This document shows, piece by piece, positions 1 to 11,303 of a stretch of 64,000 nucleotides of DNA (the first letter of the stretch is position 1; every line of letters begins with the position of its first letter). The notes under the pieces are model-generated. The model ran no database searches. It was not told the DNA's origin and saw only the letters and a program-made list of their open reading frames with translations. Origin of the DNA: Apis mellifera (lineage: Eukaryota > Arthropoda > Insecta > Hymenoptera > Apidae); assembly GCF_003254395.2 (NCBI RefSeq), contig NC_037639.1, positions 13,931,037 to 13,995,036 of the forward strand, in the 5' to 3' direction. Made by a program: the position numbers and the translations under genes.

Positions 1-23
1 ATCATCGAGACGATTTTTCGTCT
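1..23 (-). CDS. Candidate partial exon running off the left edge (minus strand)
   Basis: On the minus strand a strong 3' splice site ends just before base 23: a TATTAAC branch-point-like element followed by CGCACTTTTTTTTCAG. The exon would start at base 23 and continue out of the window. If it joins the micro-exon at 11,261-11,303, which ends one base into a codon, the frame is open and reads E-TKNRLDD. Two of the three frames are open over this short length, so the frame adds little weight. The case rests on the quality of the acceptor and on the fit with the other minus-strand exons. It could be a chance acceptor in an intron. Confidence 0.22.
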
Positions 24-3000
24 CTGAAAAAAAAGTGCGTTAATACCAACGACAAAGAGAGGAAATCGACGATCCCTCGATGATTCCCTCGAATCATCGG
101 TCGCAGTATTTCACGGATATAACATCAGCCTCAAAGGCTGATCGATAACTCACGAATTAAGCTCGAATGGATTGGTGGGAATTGGGGGCTCACTTATCAT
201 CGAGGACGATTGATGCAGGGAAACACCTGAAGGCCGCGCAACATTATCACCGACCCAGCAAATGTATTCTCGCATCGATTAGCCCCTCCTCCTCCTGTCA
301 CGCCGCGATTCCCTTCCTTCCTCTACCAATCCTTCCCAAGAAGAAGAGTCTTGCAGTCTTCTCAACACGCAGGAATACGACGTTCGAATGCAAGGAGACG
401 AGCGTGTGATTGCGCCCTGGCGAAAAGCCAATGCCGTGAAACGGCCTTTGTGTAACGTTGCGCCGACGTCGTGCAAAAGGTTTATTCATCGGATCGTCTC
501 TAACGCGTAGTCGTCGCCGCCATCTGACCCGCCTCGATTAATCCCTCCAGAGGATCCCCGAGTCTTTTTTAATTCCGGATATTTTCTTTCTTTTCCTTTT
601 CTTTCCGCGGAAAAAAAGCCGTGGAGTTAGAGAGTCGCATCTTGGAGGGGCAAAGATTTCCAGGGGGAAAGAGAAAGGGAGGGGGAGAAGCAGGAAAGTG
701 ATTGAATCTCGATGATGCATTCGGCCAACATTCCCCTTCCACGCGATTTCTCGTTCCGATCCAACGTTTCTTCAACAATTCTTTCTTGCCAACAGGGACG
801 CAAAGTTTCGGACGCAATTTAAAAAATTTTAAAGTTTCTCGATCCGTGTCCCCTGGCGCGGTTATCTCCCCTCCCCCTCGATTAATCATCGTTCGGAAAT
901 TATTCGACAATTAGCGCCCGGTTTTAGCGCTCGAATTCCCCGCAGCGGCGGAGTACGCCGCATCGTTACTCATTTCGCGCGGCTGGGGGCCTCGAACGGG
1001 AGCTAGCGTTAGATCACGTGGATACAGCACCGAGTATGGCGCGGGGTAATGGACGAATCGTGCTTTTCCGAACCGGCCTTCCTTCCACTCGCCAGTGTAC
1101 TCGTTCTCGTAAATTACCTTGGCGAGAGATTAGAGTGATTAATGCGAACTCCCCTCCCCGCGAAATGTGCTTTACAATTTTTAATTGGACACACCGCGTT
1201 TTTAATCGCTATTCGAGTTCAAGATATTTGAACGAGTATGGGGATGCATGGCAAAGTAGGAAGGTTTGAGTCAAATGTGGAATTATATTTGAGTGCAATT
1301 ATTCGAAGGTTTATCGAAAGGGTTCGAAAATTAATTAGAGTTTGGAAAAGTATAACGATAATAGTTACAACTCGATGGATATTGGAAAGAATCTGTTTGA
1401 AAATGTTTGGCTCGTTCATCACAATTAAAATTCGATGGCGGGAAATTTTCAACAGGGGTAGTCGATTGTTCGTGAGATGTTTCGTCAAAGCAGTAAAACG
1501 AGATCGAGAATGTATTGTATTTGTCTTTAAACAAATGTGGTCCAATTTTTCATACAGAAATTGGTTTCGATCGGAATTGATAATGTATTTGAAATTTATA
1601 GATTTTATTAATATAATTTTTACATTACGATTGTTGATACTGGATATTATCGCGATTATTTTAGTTTCCTATATTTATCGCGTAATTTGGTTACATTATA
1701 TATAACAACGTGTAATAGTTTAGCAAGTTAATGGGTCTTTCAGCCTACGCGTTAGAATTTTGTTCTCAAAGGGATATTATGTAAAAGCTAAAAAAAAAGA
1801 AAAAAAACGTAATGAGATAAAATGTGAGTAAATAGATTTCACGCTCTAAAAGTACGCGTATAATATAATATCTCTAACGTATATAATTTTAATTTATATC
1901 GCTTTCCAAGAACGTGTAATCACTATATATATATATATGTTATATTTTAATTGCTGTTTGCACTTTGAGTTGTTTCTCCATCTTTGTTGCAAGAATGTTG
2001 TAAATACATTCACATACGTTTGTTCTGTTACAAGTAATACAAAGAAAGATTAATTAAAGAAAAACGTAAAGTACCTTTTTTTCTCTCAACGATAAAGGCA
2101 TAATACATGCGCCTATTTAAGATTTTTTTCAATAAATTTTGCAAAAAAAATTCTAGATTAGAAATGATTAAGTCATCATTTTGTTGGCAATTTGAATATT
2201 TCATTGATCATCTATTGCTTGTATTGAAATATATTCGATTTTGAAAAAGTAAAAATATCGGTTGAAATTTATCATTTTTATACAGATAAATATTCAATTA
2301 ATATATAGAATTAAATCTTTCTATTCGAGTTGAGCCTATTTCGACGTTGGTCCATCAAATTTTCCACGACGATTGTTCAAAAATTTAAACGATACATTTC
2401 GAAATTCGGGTTAAACGACAGTTTTTTTTCAATCCTTTACCTATACACGATTCTCTCCCCTCTCTCCTCGACGCTCCTTCCCCGGTGTAAACTTTTCTAA
2501 TTAAACGCGCGAAAACGCCGCCTCCCCCCTCCGATCGAACGATCAATTATCATCGCGATTACCTCCGATTTGCCGTTTCCCCCGTTTCGCGTTTAATTTA
2601 CGGCTCGATCTATCTCGGTGTATCGATCCGAGGCACAAAAAAAAAAAAGGAAAAAGAAAAACGCTTCTCCCTCCTCCGCTTCTCGATCCGTGTGTAACCG
2701 TGTTTTTCCCTTCGATTTGTCACTTCGCCCAAGAAAGAAAATAATGTTTCGCCCGATTTCATCCTAGTATCATTTCTGCCAGCCGGAAAGTCTCCACTTT
2801 TATTTCCATCTTTGAGACACTGTGCGCGTAAAAACAACAGAATTTTTAAAGGAGAAATATACAAGGAAATGGTAAGAAAATTCAAGTATCTACGCTTCTT
2901 AAGAAATTTATTGAATTTCTTTATCAACTATTGCCGAAATATCGAAAATCGATAATAAAATAAAAGCACGAACGAAAATGAAAAAAGTATTATGCATAAC

Positions 3001-5089
3001 AGTGAAAAACATTCCAAAATTTTATTAATTTTTCTAGTTTAATAAATTTCCCTTGGAAATCGATTTAATCCAACACACTTTAAACCTTTTTAACTTTTCC
3101 TTTTTAAAGTCGTTAAATGGGAGGTGCGTTGAACCGAATTTAAACTCGAGATCGCGCCACAAATTTTCCGTACGGCGTTGTTCATTCTTCACCGTTGTTT
3201 CCAGGTGAAACGTAATCGCCGTGCATTTCTCATCGTTTCTCTCTCTTAACGACGATTAATCGTTATTACTTGGCGTTTGAACTTGGGAACGGCGAAAATC
3301 GTTTCGTCAACATGCTACACAACACAACGGCGGTATTCGTCAAACGACGGAGGAGCGACGTTTGTCGGTCGAACAATTTACCGGGTTATTATATTAACAG
3401 GGACGCGAGCGTGTGTTATATATTATTAGAAATTACACAGGCGTGTGTACACACCAGTTTAAATTACGGAAATACCTGGAAGCCTGGGTCGTGAGTTGTT
3501 CGTCGCAGCTGTCCGCTCCGAGATTGCACAGAGACAAGAACTTTTACCTAGTGCACCTTTGTCTCCCCCACGAATGAAAAAAGATATCGCGGTGGAAATC
3601 CTCCTTTTTGAAATTCGAGTCACCTTTGCGGCAAGGTAAAAAAAAATACGAACGATTCCATCTACGTTTCTTGTTATCGAACGAGAAAAGAATCTCTCTT
3701 TCCTAATATGGGACAAATATAAGCTTATTTTTTACTGTAATATATAATAATATCGCCATTATGATTTTCGTTGCATAAGATCGAAACGAAGATTTAATTT
3801 TAATATCGCTTTTCATTACCGATTTTTCGTTTACACGGATGGCGAGATGAAAAGATCGACAAAAGTAACGACGATCGAAATTGAAATTCGGCCAAACTTA
3901 TTTCGCCTCGAGGTTAAGTTACGAAGAAGAAAAGAAAAATTAAATTCGAGATTTAAAAAATGCTTAAAGTCGAAATTAACGAATTTTTCAACCGCAATGT
4001 TGACATTTATATGAGAATAGAAAATAATAATACCTTGCAAAATTCTCGTTAAACGAAAGCGTTTGATCAGATTCACCCAGATCGTTCACTTTTGATAAGC
4101 ATCCTTGCTTCGATTCCAAACTTGCAGAAACGGAAAATTGTTGAGAAATTGTTCGAGGTTAACCTCGATCGCTCCAAGATATTTCTGGACTTCGGGAAAC
4201 AGATCCTCCTCCCTCGCGGAGAATAAATAACAATGGTTATCGCTACGATTTCTCCAAAGTTGCCGCACGCATATTTATCACGTACGTACGTATATAAAGG
4301 GGGTGGAAACAACTTATTCCAACCGAAAGTCGAAAGTTTAATTGCTGCGGTGAATTTAATTGGGGAGAGTGGCACGTGTTTTGCAGTTTCTCTCGCTCGA
4401 AAATATTTGCATACAAATATCCGGTTTATTATAAATAGAAGAAAAAGTGGGGGGATGCGTAATTCGCGGCGGCTTGCATTTTCTCTTTCGCAATTAAAAA
4501 CCTAGAGGGGGCGGGTAATTCACATTGATGATAAGAGGGCTTAATGGCGAGAGGCTGTTCCACGGCTGGCCAAGGTGTTACCGTTAATTAGAATTAATCG
4601 CACGGTATTACGGTGGCTCGCGAACTGATAATCATCCGCCGATTAACTAATAAGCCTATGGGCTGGTACGCAGCTGTTGCACGACTTACGATTACCAATA
4701 CTCATTATATATACCATGATCGGATGATCACGCGCGATCATAATTTCCGGCCAAGTGCCGCCGCCTCTTCGTCCGATTATCTCCTAACAGGGGTTGATGA
4801 TGCACCGAATTATGCAATTGGACGATGAAAAGAAGTAGAGGTAAAGAAAAGATCAGAGAGAAGGAGATTTGAAGATTGTTGCGGTTTTATCGGAGCCGTT
4901 GGTTCAAAAATCGATAGCGTTCGTTAGCGGCAAATTAGGCTGCACGCTAACGTTTCACTGACAGCGTTGCGCGTGCACGCGTGTATCACGAGTGCGATTT
5001 ATTCATCGAATCAATTCTGCAGCAGTCGAATCTCGAAAATTGGGTCGAAAATATTGAGAAAGAAGCGACCGATCCGACTATTAGTTTCC
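24..5089. other. Non-coding, probably intronic DNA
   Basis: No supported gene. The DNA is AT-rich with scattered CpG-rich segments (for example 900-1,100 and 2,450-2,700), homopolymer runs and a short TA run near 1,926. An open frame of about 155 codons at 1,238-1,705 is AT-driven, low in complexity, lacks splice or homology cues, and is treated as chance. If the minus-strand gene model is right, this stretch is part of an 11-kb intron. Confidence 0.5.
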
Positions 5090-6022
5090 AAGTATTGGCA
5101 ACTAAGTAATTGCGGATTTCAGTTGAAGTTGATGACGACCTAATCAAAGCAATAATCGATTCGGATCGTCATAGTACAACTCGTGAGATTGCAGAGAAGC
5201 TTCATGTATCACATACATGATGCATTGAAAACCACTTAAAACAACTTGGCTATATTCAAAAACTCGATACATGGGTTCCTCACGAACTGAAAGAAAAGCA
5301 TTTAACGCAACGCGTTAACAGCTGCGATTTGCTAAAGAAACGTAATGAAAATGATCCATTTTTAAAACGACTGATAACTGGCGATGAAAAATGGGTTGTT
5401 TACAACAATATCAAGCGGAAAAGATAGTGGAGCAGGCCAGTGAATCAGCTCAAACAACATCAAAAGCTGGTATTCGTCGAAAGAAGGTTTTGTTATCAGT
5501 TTGGTGGGATTACAAAGGAATTGTCTATTTCGAACTCTTACCACTCAATCGAACGATCAATTCTGTTGTCTACATTGAACAACTAACGAAATTAAATAAT
5601 GCAGTTGAAGAAAAGCGGCCCGAACTGACAAATCGAAAAGGTGTTGTATTCCATCATGATGATGCAAGGCCACACACATGTTTGGTCACTCGGCAAAAAT
5701 TATTGGAGCTTGGTTGGGATGTTTTGCCACATCCACCATATAATCCTGACCTTGCACCATCTGATTACTTTTTGTTTCGATCTTTACAAAACTCCTTGAA
5801 TGGTAAAAATTTCAATAATGATGATGATATCAAATCGTACCTGATGCAGTTTTTTGCTAATAAAAACCACAAGTTTTATGAACGTGGTATTATGATGCTG
5901 TCTGAAAGATGGGTCATTGATCAAAATGGGCAGCACATTACAGAATAAAGTTATTTAGTTCCATGAAAAAATTGTCTTTGATTTTCTAAAAAAAATCCGC
6001 AATTACTTAGTTGCCAAACCAA
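5090..6022 (+). mobile_element. mariner (Tc1/mariner) DNA transposon, internally deleted and dead
   Basis: Inverted termini are visible. The left end reads TTGGCAACTAAGTAATTGCGG (from 5,095) and the right end is its complement (5,996-6,022), which continues outward as AAACCAA before TATT. The right end is followed by TA, the usual mariner target duplication. On the left the outermost 5-6 bases have diverged and no TA is clear. The element is about 930 bp, against roughly 1.3 kb for an intact mariner. The coding remnant begins almost directly after the left terminus, so the 5' untranslated part and the N-terminal helix-turn-helix portion are missing. The terminus resembles the cecropia/mellifera group, but the subfamily is tentative. 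It is a non-autonomous fossil. Confidence 0.92.
5122..5948 (+). pseudogene. mariner transposase pseudogene (DD34D)
   Basis: Two reading frames together give the C-terminal three quarters of a mariner transposase. The first (from 5,122) contains the second half of the DNA-binding domain and the first catalytic Asp in GDEKW (5,383-5,385). It is broken by TGA at 5,218 and TAG at 5,425. Near 5,440 a one-base loss moves the sense into the second frame, which runs to the TAA at 5,946. That part carries HHD (Asp at 5,658-5,660) and, 34 residues on, the Asp of APSDY (5,763-5,765), the DD34D spacing. A few residues also seem missing just before the C-terminus. With two stops, a frameshift and no N-terminus it cannot make a functional enzyme. 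Confidence 0.92.
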
Positions 6023-8329
6023 TATTATTTTTTAAAAATCATTTCCCAATCTATCAGAAATGCAAAATGCACGATGAACGAGCAAGTTATTTCTTAGCTC
6101 CTCGATTCGTTCGAAAAGTGTCTCGTTCCCCGTTCAAAGACAACCGCTTCGAATTTCGTGTTTGCGCGGGACTCGATCGATCGATCGATCGATCGTTGAA
6201 CCGCGCGCTCTCCGCTTGTCTCACGTGCCCACGTGGCCCACGTCCCTGCAATTTCGATTTAAGACCTCGCGTCGCGAGAGTTTGCCGAGGCCAATTGTTC
6301 CAACTGCGGCGGGCGTGGAATTCGAAATGTAACCGCCCGCAATCACGACTGCGAATCCGCCGAAATTCTATGATTCTTCCGATTGATCGAATTTTACGAC
6401 AAGGATTTTGTTTCATTCTATTTCGTTGTTTCTTTCACTATTGACTACGAATTTATAGTCAAGGTGTTTATTGGCTATAAATAGGTAAATTCGAAACTGA
6501 AAATGAAATAATAGTTGTTATATAAATAAACTGTAACTTGGATTGTTGAATCCAGGTCAACGTTTTCTGTTCTTTTATTTTTGTCAACGCAGTTTGTCTT
6601 CGGATATCGCTTTGCCCTTTTTTTTTTTGCGCGCGATAATAAAGTTTGAAGTACAGTTTCACCGGTGGCAGTGATGAGTGAAATTTTAATAATTGAAGCT
6701 ATTTCCATAATTTCTCTCGTTCGAAACGTAATAATAATAATTAAAAGGAAAGGGCAGATCTTATAAACTGTATCAATTATAATTAGCTACGAATAAATGT
6801 TGTTTAAGCATTTCAATGAGTAATTATTTAAAGTAATTTTATTCGAGATTTTCAACTAATTACTTTTTCAACTCTGATTGGTGGAAAGAAGTCTCATGGA
6901 AGGAGTTTGATTGGTTAATTTGGAAGGAAACGCCTATTTTATTTCCACCATGTAGTATTTGTCACATAAATCCAAAAATTACGATCTCATTAGGCATAGA
7001 ATTGTAACTTGTCAATATAATATAAAAATCTTTTTTATTTCTCATAATATACGTAGGCTAATTACGATTTATAACGATAGTTTAATTTAATAAATGTAAT
7101 TTTGTGTAGTTAATATCAAAATAATTAATAATTTCGAAAATATTTCTCAGCTTCCAGCCTTAAACGATTATCCTAGCTTGATAAATGAAAATAATTTTTA
7201 CGAATTTTTTGAATATTCAAATCATACCTCTTCTATTATTAACTATCTACTATAATATCAAGATTATCAAGGAAGTATTTGAAGCACATATACAGTAAAC
7301 TCAAAATTCAAAATAAATTCTTTTCCAACTTTTACTCTGCTCCACCATCGGAAGCACGCAGTGCGCACGCAACAGATTTTCAAACTTTTTATCGATCGAA
7401 TCGAAAGGATTAAAAGTCTCCTAAAAAAAAAAAGTCCTCGAAAAACACGATGAATCGATTGCCAACCGATTGTTCGAGATGCCAAACTTGAGGCAACAAC
7501 AACGTCGCGCAATGCATTCTTTCTTTTTTTTTAAATAAAATCTCCATCCCCTCCAAACAGGATGTCTGTATCTTGTTGTGGTACAACGTCTCTCTGTACA
7601 AAGAGAGATCCGATGTCCTTCGATACTTTCCACGGGGTGGCAAGTTCAACACCCTTCGTTCACAGCCCCCACTAACCCACCCCTTCTCCTCCCCGGAGGA
7701 AGCGACTCCGGTATTGGCTACTAACAGGCCAACGAAATTTCTCGAGAGCCAACCAGATTTTCGCTCTTTTCTTTTTCCCCCCCCTCCCGTTGCATTTCAG
7801 TTTCCGACGTTCTGCCGCGACCAAATTAAATCATCCACGAAACTTTCGCCCCGGATCTTCTTCGCCGTACTTTGTCATCAACGTTCCTCTTTTTTTAAAC
7901 CCCTCCCTCCCTCTTCCTTCTTCCGTTACTTCTTCTTTTTCTTCGATACCGTTCTTCTTCGGAAAAGTTTCCACTCCTTGAAACTCGGATCGAACGTTTG
8001 GTCAGACAGAACGAGGGTATATACGCGAGATTATTATTTTCTGAACAAGTGTTGCGATAACGTGGTAATAATTGGAGCTTGATCGAATTGGAACAAAAAA
8101 AGAATATATGCTTTGATGTAAAATTCTAAAAAATATATACAACTACGTTATTCTTAATTATTTTTTTCCTGTTACAAATTTTTATATCTAAACTTTGAAT
8201 TTGAACGATGAGTGGAAGTAATATTCGAAGAATGTTAGAAAAACGTAGAACAGCGTCAAAATAAAAATTTCGAAATAGAAAGAATACATTTCTCAATGAT
8301 TGAAAATTTTCTTTCGATACTTTCCACAT
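6023..8329. other. Non-coding DNA with an E-box cluster
   Basis: No supported gene. It contains a short (CGAT)n run at 6,174-6,195, three closely spaced CACGTG/CACGT boxes at 6,222-6,243, and two ATTGG (inverted CCAAT) boxes near 6,880 and 6,910. From 7,500 to 8,000 it is pyrimidine-rich and CpG-bearing. Open frames in this part are short or compositionally biased. Confidence 0.4.
6222..6243. promoter_or_regulatory. Cluster of three E-box/G-box sites
   Basis: CACGTG occurs at 6,222-6,227 and 6,230-6,235, followed by CACGT at 6,239-6,243. The sites are 8-9 bp apart, almost one helical turn. CACGTG is the core bound by bHLH factors such as Myc/Max/USF or Clock/Cycle. No gene start is recognised next to it, so it would be an intronic or distal element if functional. 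Confidence 0.3.
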
Positions 8330-8840
8330 AAAATCATTAATTTCTCAATAATAATACCTTGTAAATCTAAAATTTCGAGGTGCAAATATTTCTAAGAATA
8401 CGTTTTTTCAATTGATTAAAAATTTTCAGATCGAAGATCTCAACGAATAATATCTTCTAACTCTAAAATTTCGAGATGCAAATATTCGCAAGAATACGTT
8501 TTTTCAACGATTGAAAATATTCTCCAATAGTTTTCTCGATCGAAGATCTCAACGAATAATATCTTCTAACCCTAAAATTTCGAGATAAAAAAAATATTCT
8601 CAAAAATACGTTTTTTCAACGATTGAAAATTTTCTCCAATAATTTTCACATTTCTCGATCGAAGATCTCAACGAATAATATCTTCTAACCCTAAAATTTC
8701 GAGATAAAAAAAATATTCTCAAGAATACGTTTTTTCAACGATTGAAAATTTTCTTCAATAATTTTCACATTTCTCGATCAAAGATCTCAACGAATAATAT
8801 CTTCTAACCTTAAAATTTCGAGATGCAAATATTCGGTGAT
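8330..8840. repeat. Minisatellite, about 119-bp unit, 4-5 copies
   Basis: The phrase CAACGAATAATATCTTCTAA begins at 8,441, 8,550, 8,669 and 8,788, giving spacings of 109, 119 and 119 bp. A more diverged copy starts near 8,344. Each later unit also holds AAAATTTCGAGAT, AATACGTTTTTTCAA and CGATTGAAAAT. The last two complete units are the most alike, as expected from recent local duplication. Confidence 0.88.
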
Positions 8841-11260
8841 TGAAAAACTAGCCAATTAATTTTCACCCAAAATCTACTAATACTACTCAAAGATTTGACT
8901 GAATAACACCTCGATCGAACGTGTCTTCCCTCCTTCGACATCCCTCGCATTCCACTTTTAACGTCGAATATCAATCGTATCGACGCCGCGAGCGAACGAA
9001 GGAACGTGGGGCGTGGCAGTCGTGAACGACTTATCGCCACAAGTCGTGTTCGAGTGTACGATTAAAAACGCTTGTCCCGAAAAGGTGATTCGCAATCTCT
9101 CTAAGTGAGGTTTAATAATAGATCGGCGGTTATAGATTCGATCGGTATAGACTCGATGGAAAACACACACGATTATTTCGATATAGGCAGGAAGGGAGAG
9201 AATCGAGATGTTTCCGCGGCATTCTTTCTGAACCGAACGCTAGAAGATAGAGCGGGTTCGATAACGCGTCTCGTATAAATATTATCGTAAGACGCCATCA
9301 CCGGCCATTTCCCTTCGCCGAAACGATCGTTCATCGCGATCCAAACGGCGTGCACCAAACGCATCGCCACGATGTTGCACGATGGGAGTATCGATCCAGC
9401 GAATAATCGAATATGCAGTGTGCGTTCCCTTTTTTTTTTTTTCACCCTCATCGCTGAAAATTCATAGGTGGCGTGGCGCAAAAACCTTTCAAATATTCAT
9501 GTTCCTTGGCGCGGGAAGAAACTGGCTTTTCTTCCCGGGGCCGGTTCGAATTCAGAAAGTTTCGTCGAAAACGATATTTCAACGCAACATTGTTGGCACG
9601 AGCAGATATGAATCACGGCGTGCGGGTAAATAGCCGAGGATTCTCCAAACATTTTAAATTATTCTCGTCTAACTCTGTTATATCACGATACTTCGAGAAC
9701 ACGGATTTCGAATGGAGATTCGAAAATAGAGATTCCTTGTACTCGATACTTTTACTTAAATCTTGTTTTCACAATGTATTTACGTTTATTATATTTGCTC
9801 GAGTCGAAGAAAAATAAAAAATGCATTTTCACTTCGAACTATAATATAGTCGTTATTCGTACACACATTAAGACTCGTTGAAAATCGTCAGATTAAAATA
9901 AAAATGAATCGCTATCGCACCACAGAAACTCGACCAAAAAGGTTAAACTTATCCTCGTAACTAGTAGAGTATCGAGAGAATAATGTAATACTAATTTCAA
10001 AATGAGTTGTAAGAACTATATTTCTATTTACGTTCGATGGAAACGCAAGAGAATTCGAAATACGGTTTGATTATATTCCGTTTGGGAATGCTTATTATCA
10101 TTTCACTGGGAGGAGGGTTAGACGATAAGCGTTCACGAACAGAGTTTCATCGTACGATTTACCTTTTTGTCCCGAATAAATGAATGGGTCGGCGTTATGA
10201 TGAGAAAATTAAATTGCCATGATGTATACGTAACGCTTTATCGGTTGAAAATTTCGAAGGCTACACCAGAGGCAACGACCTGGCCTTCCTTCTGACGATA
10301 AGAAGAAATTCTTGGAAACCTTTCGAGCAACGTTGCATCGTTTATGCATTAATCATTCTTCTCGGCCTTCGCCGCTCTTCCGACTCGATGCCAATCGAAC
10401 CGAGGAGGAAATTGAATCGGCGAAACAGTCGAACTTCGAAACGATAACATTTCTCGAACGTTCCCCGACATGTTTCGTGTCGTGACGAGTAATTTGCAAG
10501 GATTTCTTAGCACTCCTCTTCGTCCACCCACCAATTTCCATCCATATAATTCCTTGGAAGAGGAAGAGGAGGAATCGTGCCACGAATTCTACGATAATAA
10601 TAATAAATGCAAAGCGAGTATCTGCGAAAATCGGGAAACTTCAGATGCTGCTCGATCATTTTTTCCTTTCCATCTAAATTTCTTCAAAATTCGAGAAAAT
10701 TTACCAAATTTCGAACTCTTCTTTCCATTACTCCTCGAATTACTCTTACACGCCCGATAACCCACTCGACGAGGAAAACTTTGATAGTCGAAGTTCCGTG
10801 TAAAGTTGCTTCGATAATTTATCGCTCGAAACAACAATAATAATCCGCAGTTGCCAACGATCGAAAATTATCGAAAATTACACGGGGAAATCGGCTTGAC
10901 TGTAACAACCACGAGTATTATTCCAACACTTCAACAGGCGATTATACTCTAATACAACTTTACTCGAAATTTTCTAACTTGTTTCAATGCGATCCTCTTA
11001 CCTCTCATTTTAGACTAAGATTTCTAGCCACTCTGCGAATTAATTTATGGAACAATCTGAAATACGATCATCGTATCGCTTCATTTCCAAAGATGAAAGA
11101 CGATGAGAAACGAGTTCCAGCTGGCTCGAGTGAGCCTCAACACCTCAATAAATGCATCGTGCGAATTTACTTAGACATATATTTAGATGCAATAAAAAAG
11201 AAAGAAAAAAGAACGTAAGGAGGAAAAGAGAATGCGAAAAGTGAGCGCGTTTCTACTCAC
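8841..11260. other. Non-coding DNA without recognised features
   Basis: No supported gene on either strand. It is a mixture of AT-rich DNA and CGA/TCG-rich stretches (9,000-9,650), with overlapping open frames on both strands that reflect composition. If the minus-strand gene model holds, this is part of the intron between the micro-exon at 11,261-11,303 and the exon beyond the left edge. Confidence 0.45.
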
Positions 11261-11303
11261 CGATCTTCGGTACGTTCCTGTCATGATTTGCCCCGATGGA
11301 GAA
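11261..11303 (-). CDS. Candidate 43-nt micro-exon of an unidentified minus-strand gene
   Basis: On the minus strand a long pyrimidine tract, CTTCTCTTCTTTCTGTTTCAG, ends at 11,304. An excellent donor, ATCG|GTGAGTAG, begins at 11,260. The 43 bases between read FSIGANHDRNVPKI plus one base in frame 0, or SPSGQIMTGTYRRS if one base completes an upstream codon. The third frame has a stop. Paired strong sites this close together are the best exon evidence in the left 45 kb. Frame 0 fits an upstream exon ending in phase 0, such as the candidate at 33,367-33,424. I do not recognise the peptide. It could also be an untranslated or spurious exon. Confidence 0.42.

Noticed and set aside
1238..1705. 155-codon plus-strand open frame
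   Set aside because: AT-rich, Ile/Arg/Phe-biased, no domain, no splice or promoter context; consistent with chance.
9541..9552. GGTTCGAATTC resembling a tRNA B box
   Set aside because: No A box or cloverleaf can be drawn around it; no tRNA gene supported.
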